A stretch of DNA of 51,032 bases from Hofstenia miamia (lineage: Eukaryota; Xenacoelomorpha; Acoela): positions 357,322-408,353 of the forward strand of contig SCFE01000075.1 in the NCBI GenBank assembly GCA_004352715.1, written 5' to 3'. Each line of letters opens with the position of its first letter. Positions within the stretch are counted from its first letter, which is position 1. Position numbers and translations under genes: made by a program. Below the pieces are notes generated by a model. It saw nothing but the letters and a program-made list of their open reading frames with translations. It made no database searches and was not told where the DNA came from. Of this stretch, positions 45,033-51,032 are shown one piece after another.

Positions 45033-45412
45033 AAGGTTCTTCGGCTTTAGAAGATAAGAATCAATGGGACTGCCTATTGTCCATTAGCACTGAAGCTGAC
45101 TTTAGAGATTTTACCATAATGAATTCTAATGAAAGCAAAATGGTCAATATTTTTAGTTGATTTCAAAATTATGATTTTCATGAGAACATGCGCAGTGTTT
45201 TGCCTCTTAATGTAAAAACATGTCTATATGCATACCTTATATTGCTTAGAATATTCTTTTGTCTTTAAAGGGCAAATTGCAACTGCGCATGACAACAAAT
45301 GCTATTCTGGGTGCTATGCTTTCCAAAGAGCTTTGCGTACAAATCAATAATGGGGAGAGGGGCAACGGAAAATTGGCGTTCTTAAAAATTGTATTTTGGA
45401 ATATTGCTAAAC
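45033..45412 (+). pseudogene. DUF4806-like domain fragment in two exon-like pieces
   Basis: Piece one (about 45033-45157) reads ALEDKNQWDCLLSISTEADF, NSNESKMVNIF. Piece two (45271-45412) has an acceptor TCTTTAAAG before it and a donor GTAAGT after it, and reads TTNAILGAMLSKELCVQINN, GERGNGKLAFLKI. The spacing of an ISTE-type start and an LSKELC.QIN..G..GK.AF ending fits DUF4806, a C-terminal domain of unknown function in many invertebrate, often transposon-linked, proteins. It follows the transposase-like remnant on the same strand, so both may belong to one element. Tentative. Confidence 0.45.
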
Positions 45413-46115
45413 GTAAGTATTTAATAATGTCATAAAGTGTGTTTTTGCTATATTTCACCTTTAAAAATCGAATTGGTTTTCAAGCTATTTTAATAGACAT
45501 GTATTAATGTCAACCACTTTGCATTATTTACTATATACAAGTTTGTGTACAAATGGAAGTTCCTTAATAAATTATCTATTATAGAAATTCTAACAACTTA
45601 ATAACCTAAAATGTCAAGATTCATGTTGCTGACTTAGGTGCTGTTAGACTCAACCTTTCCACGAAAGATGCTACTGATGCAGATTTTTTAAGGGTGCCAA
45701 AAACAGACTTTGTGGTTTGAGAAAAATCAACATCATCCGCAGATTTTATTAACTCAAGTGACTCTGAATAATTGTTTTGCTGTATATTAGAATTGTTGTT
45801 GTCATTACATTTATTGTGTCATGAACTTATTAACTATACATATCTATAATATTATTAGGTTTGAGAAGTATATCTTCATTATTAGTGTCATCAATGCTAT
45901 CATAAATGGTTCCTCACAATTTTTTCCAAGAGAGGCTTTTTCTTTATTTATTGGGTTGGTGCATAAGTTCGTAGCGTTTTCAAAAACATCGAATTTGAGA
46001 ATAGTAGTATATAATAATTGTACTGAAAAGTGTTATTTCTTACTTCGATTTTATTGCAATTATACAACAAGCATGATTATGACACTTTTAAACACTTATC
46101 CAAAGGTTTAAGTCT

Positions 46116-47166
46116 TTAATCAATGATGTAATCGCCGCCGCGATCGATCACTTCACTTCAACGCTCTGGCAATTTTCTTATTCCACTTTTGAAAAAGTTT
46201 GGTGATTTCGAGGCGAAGAATTGCTCGATCCAATTTTCAAGAGCTGTGTTGTCGGCGAAGGAGGTCCCGCGAAGATTGTTTGAGAGCGATCGAAAGAGGT
46301 GGAAGTCTGAGGGAGCGAGGNNNNNNNNNNNNNNNNNNNNNNNNNNNNNNNNNNNNNNNNNNNNNNNNNNNNNNNNNNNNNNNNNNNNNNNNNNNNNNNN
46401 NNNNNNNNNNNNNNNNNNNNNNNNNNNNNNNNNNNNNNNNNNNNNNNNNNNNNNNNNNNNNNNNNNNNNNNNNNNNNNNNNNNNNNNNNNNNNNNNNNNN
46501 NNNNNNNNNNNNNNNNNNNNNNNNNNNNNNNNNNNNNNNNNNNNNNNNNNNNNNNNNNNNNNNNNNNNNNNNNNNNNNNNNNNNNNNNNNNNNNNNNNNN
46601 NNNNNNNNNNNNNNNNNNNNNNNNNNNNNNNNNNNNNNNNNNNNNNNNNNNNNNNNNNNNNNNNNNNNNNNNNNNNNNNNNNNNNNNNNNNNNNNNNNNN
46701 NNNNNNNNNNNNNNNNNNNNNNNNNNNNNNNNNNNCAGTGGCGTGAGAACAAAGAAGTGCTTATGGCAACGCGTTGAATTTTGTTGTTCTCTGTTAAAGA
46801 ATGCGGTACCCAAGCACCCAATTTTTGAACTTTGCCCATGGAACTCAGATGTCTTACGACTGTTGAATGATCACATTCCATAATATCGGCCAGTTCTCTT
46901 GTTGAATAATGAGGATTATCGTGAATGAGAAAGTTCAAACGCTCTTCATCAAAGTCTGGCGTTCTTCCAGAACGTGGTGCATCAGTAAGATCGAAATTTC
47001 CTTCTCTAAAGCGAGAAAACCATTTACGCGCTGTGCTGTCACCCATGGCATCTTCTCCGGATACTTCACGAATATTCCTGGCCGCCTCTGCCGCGTTTTC
47101 TTGACGATTGAAAAAATACAGAAGCAAGTGTCGGAAATGTTCTTTTTCTTCGATTTGGCACTCCAT
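46116..47166 (-). pseudogene. mariner transposase (DD34D type), gap and nonsense mutation
   Basis: Transposase binds the element ends and moves it by cut and paste. It starts at ATG 47166. The paired helix-turn-helix region is clear (HFRHLLLYFFNRQENAAEAA, STARKWFSRFREGNFDL, APRSGRTPDFDEERL, YSTRELADIMECDHSTVVRH, MGKVQKLGAWVPHSL). 46321-46735 is unsequenced and holds the first two catalytic Asp. The third Asp is seen in LAPSDFHLFRSL near 46300. TGA at 46158-46160 replaces the Trp expected after LPER, 14 codons before the natural TAA at 46116. The N-terminal and C-terminal parts differ in frame by one, so the gap size is off or a frameshift lies inside it. Confidence 0.9.
46321..46735. other. 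Assembly gap, 415 N
   Basis: Inside the mariner transposase. Confidence 0.98.
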
Positions 47167-47499
47167 CTTGCTTTAGATGCGAAACACAGATATCAAATTC
47201 AAATTTTCAAAGTTAGTCCAAATAAATGCGATGAAACATTTAAACAACGAATTCAAATCATTAAATTGATCTCTTGTGGTAGGAAAATCATACATATTCT
47301 GCTTCGAAGGTGAGCGCTACGAACTTATGCACCAACCTAATATTTGATTGGTTTGGATCATTTTAGGAGAAGGTAAAATGATTCCATCTCACATTGCCAG
47401 TTCGTCATCCCTATAGTTATTATGAATATTATGACAGGTGTTGACTAAATTTTTGTACAATTAAACAACTCATTGCCTGCATTTTATTATATATATATA

Positions 47500-48089
47500 C
47501 AGGGTGTAACAAAAGTAACCAGAAGCTTCATTTTACGAGAAATCTAACTTTATTCATAAGAGTAGGAATAAAAAAACGAATCATTCATAGTAAAATATAC
47601 AGTGTAGCAAATCTAAAACAACTTACTGAGATTATAATGTCCAAAAAGATTAATCATAAAAGAAGAAAGTGTTCATAGAGAATGTTCAAAATGATTACCA
47701 TCATGTTCAATACATTTGCAAATCCACTCACGAACAGACCGGCACACCTTGTTCACCAAATCTAATGCTATAGCAAGAATTTCATCGGTAATAGCATTCT
47801 TCAGATCGTCCACAGTGTGTGGGTTTCTACCATAAACTTTTATCTTTAGTAAGTAAGCCTTTATCACTCAAGTCAGTCTCTGATCATCATCCTTGAGTAA
47901 CGATCAATAGGAATGACGATTTCAAAAATTTGAATGAAAAATCTGAACCCCAAATCGATTAAACATATAACATCGCTGTCGCAGCAAGGCGAACAATCAC
48001 AGTTAAATTTCCATCCATTGATGTTTAGCTACGTAACTACAGTTCTTGCTTTCATTTTGCAAGCGTCTGGTTACTTTTGTTACACCCTG
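47500..48089 (-). mobile_element. 590-bp deleted Tc1/mariner-superfamily element
   Basis: Ends CAGGGTGTAACAAAAGTAAC (47500) and its perfect inverted match (ends at 48089), with TA on both sides. It retains only a C-terminal transposase piece, so it is an internally deleted, non-autonomous copy. Confidence 0.9.
47673..47867 (-). pseudogene. C-terminal transposase fragment of the 590-bp element
   Basis: Encodes LKIKVYGRNPHTVDDLKNAI, then about 25 residues to CIEHDGNHFEH. The pattern L+.KVY..+PHT.+DLK.AI followed by C.E..G.HFEH is the C-terminal signature of many invertebrate mariner-like transposases. The catalytic domain is deleted. Confidence 0.8.
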
Positions 48090-48372
48090 TATATATATAT
48101 ATATAAACTATATGTTACTTATTGCCCTCTATGTATTTGTTTTGTATATATTTTATGATTCAGGAATCAATAAAATGTATAAACTTAACATTTTAAAAGT
48201 ATGTTTTTAATATTGTGATTGCTCTAAATTCTTCATCTACCAACATATTGTTCAGTTACTAAAAAAATTTGAATGCTGTTTTGGTATGTTAAATTGAATT
48301 TTAGAAAAAAAATTATGAGAACATATTTGTTTCCAACTGAGGCCTAACTCAATCTTTCAATATTAAAGTGGG

Positions 48373-48376
<4 letters not shown>

Positions 48377-48418
<42 letters not shown>
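48377..48418. repeat. (TA)n microsatellite
   Basis: About 21 TA dinucleotides. Confidence 0.95.
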
Positions 48419-48419
<1 letters not shown>

Positions 48420-49084
48420 TACATTGTATATATAATTATACATATTATGTACATCATGTGATGTCACATTTAGTCGAAATAAACAAAATTGAATGCGTTT
48501 GCTGTTTCATTTAACGATATTTTTAGACGCCTTTTTGGGATATAAACCGACGTCATTACGACGGTTTCTGCTTACTCAGGAAAACTTATCTTTTCTAAGA
48601 AACCATTTATAGCACAAATCAAGTGAACAAAGTTGGACGTACTTTGGCACAATTGAGACGCCATTTGCAGAATGATTGAATTTTCAACTCGTAAATAAAT
48701 AAATTCAAAATAATGCAAAAAATAGCATAGTTAACAATGTTTATTGAAAATAACTACTAAAAATTGTTTATTTTAGTGGGATCAATAATTTTGGTTGCAT
48801 TGTAATTCTAAATAAATTTTTCGGTAGTTAGGGTTAGTGTTTGGTTGTTTTTTTCATTTGGATCTACAGAAAAAAACTTTGTTTGAAAATAAAAAATTCA
48901 TCATTAATCTTTACAGGTTTCGAGTTCATACTGAAAAATTGTGTATTGAGTTTATTAAAATAGCAAGAAATTTCAAAATAAAAAAGGCAATCAAAGTAAA
49001 GAGTTTTCTTACAAATCATTTGCAAATAAGCGTTTTACAGTTAACGCAGTTACAAAACAGTAAAGCTAGGTTCTAAGAAAACAT
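48419..49084. other. Non-coding 3' flank of the 49-kb gene
   Basis: No coding signal. 49005-49084 is similar in inverted orientation to sequence after the stop codons at 10125-10250 and 11310-11430, so the 3' untranslated or flanking sequence was duplicated with the gene. Confidence 0.5.
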
Positions 49085-49189
49085 CTACAAAAAGTAGCTG
49101 AGAAGTAAAAGGGTGGCAGAAGCAGCAATGTAAGGGGAAGCAGAACCATCTAGTTCTTCAGCAGCTTTTTCCATTAATTTTCTAAGATG
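49085..49189 (-). CDS. Terminal exon with GPI-anchor-like tail
   Basis: After the acceptor CTATGTTTAG it encodes HLRKLMEKAAEELDGSASP, then YIAASATLLLLSYFL and TAG (35 codons with stop). A small-residue stretch (DGSASP) followed by a hydrophobic C-terminal end with no basic tail is what a GPI-attachment signal looks like, suggesting a surface-anchored secreted protein. The paralogous exons at 10065 and 11250 stop just before this tail. Confidence 0.6.
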   Translation of the reverse strand, partial: HLRKLMEKAAEELDGSASPYIAASATLLLLSYFL

Positions 49190-49462
49190 CTAAACATAGA
49201 AATGTAAATAAAATTAGAGAATTCTTGGTTCTATCCCACTCCATTTGCAGTCTTAATATAGCTGGTAAAAACTTTAAAGATGTACTATCACACAAAATAA
49301 TCAAAATTGAAAACAATCCTTGATTACTGAATACATTAAGTACTTGGATACTAGATTAAATATAAAAATTATATAAATTTCGATATATTTTGTTGCTTTT
49401 AAGCATTAGAAAATATTTCCTGAGTTGTATATTAAAAAACTGCATTCAATTAAATTACTTAC

Positions 49463-49585
49463 TTTGTTAGTTACTTCCTTCGGGCTGTCATATGTTTTAA
49501 AGTTCTCTGTTTCAATGGTTTCGGGAGGCATATATCTAAATTGTGCGTAGAACTGCACTGCATCTTTTTCACTGGGACAACGAAC
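49463..49585 (-). CDS. Internal exon of the 49-kb gene (unrecognised family)
   Basis: A 41-codon open exon between acceptor GCTTTTAG (upper side) and donor GTAAGTAA, reading VRCPSEKDAVQFYAQFRYMP and ending SPKEVTNK, in phase with the terminal exon across a 273-bp intron. Exon borders, phase and nearby intron sequence match the exon at 8424-8549 on the other strand. Earlier exons are not identified; a frame with many Cys at 50458-50697 (minus strand) could contain one, but nothing proves it. Confidence 0.65.
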
Positions 49586-51032
49586 CTAAAAGCAAATCTG
49601 TAATTTTAAAAGATTTTCATTATCGATAAATTAAATAGAATCAGAAGAATGTAATTTCTCAAAAGATAAAAAATTAGAACAAGAATTTGCGATATAATAT
49701 AAAATTTTATAACATCAAAGCATAAAGCATTAACTGCTTTAGCATGGTCCAGATTTGATAATACTAAACCTCTTGTGGAGTTTTTCAGAATCCTCTGAGT
49801 GTTCCTTTTAACGCTCTAAGCTAGATGAATGTTCTAAACTCACTTTAATATTTTGGAACAAATGTTTTCCATTCTGAACTAGTAGAACAAAATCGTTTTG
49901 GGTAATGAAGAGCGGCTAAACAGGCAACAAACGAAACATAACCAAAAAATAGTGTACAGTACAATAAAAAATTCCCTGGTTTTGGCAAAATATTACTTTA
50001 TGGCAGCTTATATATCTGTTAGCACTCTTCTCAAGGGCAAAACTTCTGAACCATGATTATTCCATACAACGAATCAGTGTTAGGCTAGTTTCCAAATTTA
50101 TTTTGTATTGTTTCTAGCAGGCTCGCGGTGGATTAGATATTTTCCGATCTATTTCCAATCCAATCTACAAGAATTACATGGATCAATCCATGAAGGATCC
50201 ATTATTCACCAGGAAAAGTTTCCCTAAGAAAAATTTATAACACCCGCGCATTTCTTATTTTGTTTTAAAAACTTTAAAGGAGAGACAGAAAATTACACAA
50301 ACATCGAAATGCAGGTGATGTATTAGACAAGGACTAAATAAGTAGATTATCATTCAAAGCATATTATTAGCTGTTATGTTCTAATGTATTTGGTCCACAC
50401 CACTTTATTTTCATCTTAGCCTATTCTACTAAAAAATTCCTATAAGAATCAATAAATTTATATGTTAGCATTTATTTTTGATATACAATACTTGAAATTT
50501 CGAATGTAATTGTTAATAATTTTAAATAAAAGCGCGCAAAACCAAACCAATAATATTTGACCAAACGTTTCGGATTTTTCGAAATCGCTACAATGTTCAT
50601 TAGCACACCGACAAAACACCATTGGAAACACAAGCATGCTAAATACTTTTAACGATTTCTTACATTTAGCTGACCACAAGCATAGAGACAAGCACATGTA
50701 TTATATATTGTGCATGAATATTTTGTTTGTAGTTCTAAAATTGAAACTTTTTTAGCAAATATATTGTTTTGACTCTTAACCTTTTTACAAGCTGCTCATG
50801 GAACGAAATTGTCTTTAATAAAAGTCTACTCCATAGTAGAAGTCATTATTCAGAGTAGTTTACAATCCCAACGTCATATTAAATAATCATGTGTGTAAAA
50901 TTTATTGGCGTTTAAGAGAATATTCAAATCTCTTAGATTTACACAACTTAAAATGCTTTTCAAACACAGAAAGCAGCTTCAAATTTTTCTCAATACATAA
51001 AAGTTTCAATAAAATCACAGACGCCAATTCTA
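49586..51032. other. Right-end interval, nothing firmly recognised
   Basis: AT-rich DNA upstream of the 49-kb gene. A minus-strand ATG near 50697 followed by a Cys/Leu-rich short frame and a GTAAGA site near 50662 might be a first exon with a signal peptide, but this is weak. Confidence 0.35.

Larger units (their letters stand above)
45951..47340 (-). mobile_element. mariner transposon with intact ends and TA target duplication
   Basis: Terminal inverted repeats of about 26 bp: TTGGGTTGGTGCATAAGTTC at 45951 and its inverted match ending at 47340 (TTAGGTTGGTGCATAAGTTC). TA flanks both sides (45949-45950, 47341-47342). Length is 1,390 bp including a 415-bp gap, the normal size for a mariner. 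The transposase is on the minus strand. Confidence 0.95.

Overview
This looks like a repeat-rich, AT-rich stretch of nuclear DNA from an invertebrate animal. The signs are exons with consensus splice sites, a mariner transposon with TA target duplications, a Polinton/Maverick-type polymerase fragment, and nested Gypsy-like LTR retrotransposons whose primer-binding sites fit tRNA-Arg. I cannot name the species. It is a draft scaffold: five gaps are exactly 1,000 N, two are shorter (32048-32198 and 46321-46735), and isolated single Ns mark joins, several flanked by duplicated sequence.

Layout. 1-5932 is a young Gypsy-like element on the minus strand (element A: gag, protease, RNase H-to-integrase part of pol, and a long third ORF that runs off the window). 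7014-8051 is a solo LTR with a perfect 4-bp target duplication. 8424-11936 holds the 3' exons of a small host gene whose last exon lies in a 1,185-bp tandem duplication; a diverged paralogue lies near the right end (49085-49585, minus strand). 13969-42047 is a pile of related LTR elements in both orientations, mostly broken, with one Polinton DNA polymerase fragment at 29738-30725. 42391-48089 is a zone of DNA transposons: two short inverted-repeat elements, a Transposase_21-like remnant, a DUF4806-like fragment, a mariner with intact ends, and a 590-bp Tc1/mariner derivative. From 48090 to the end is mostly single-copy non-coding DNA around the paralogous gene.

The LTR family. Pieced together by position, the element is: LTR of about 1.0-1.2 kb (TGTAGC...TTACA, 4-bp target duplication), tRNA-Arg-type primer site, gag with a long coiled coil and one CCHC knuckle, protease, [RT palm, missing from every copy here], RNase H, integrase, then a third ORF of very roughly 900-1,100 codons that runs through the polypurine tract and takes its TAG stop from the first bases of the 3' LTR. 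ORF3 has no signal peptide, membrane span or cysteine pattern of an envelope protein, and I do not recognise it. It is the best candidate here for something undescribed.

Two further points stand out. Nonsense codons in element A, in every frame I could follow, are TGA and never TAA or TAG, and they replace residues (Lys, Gln) whose one-step nonsense codons would be TAA or TAG. Second, two gag pieces in opposite orientation (ending at 19968 and starting at 37303) share the target duplication CCAA and fit each other in codon register, so they were once a single gene. That implies an inversion, or a wrongly oriented scaffold segment, between them.
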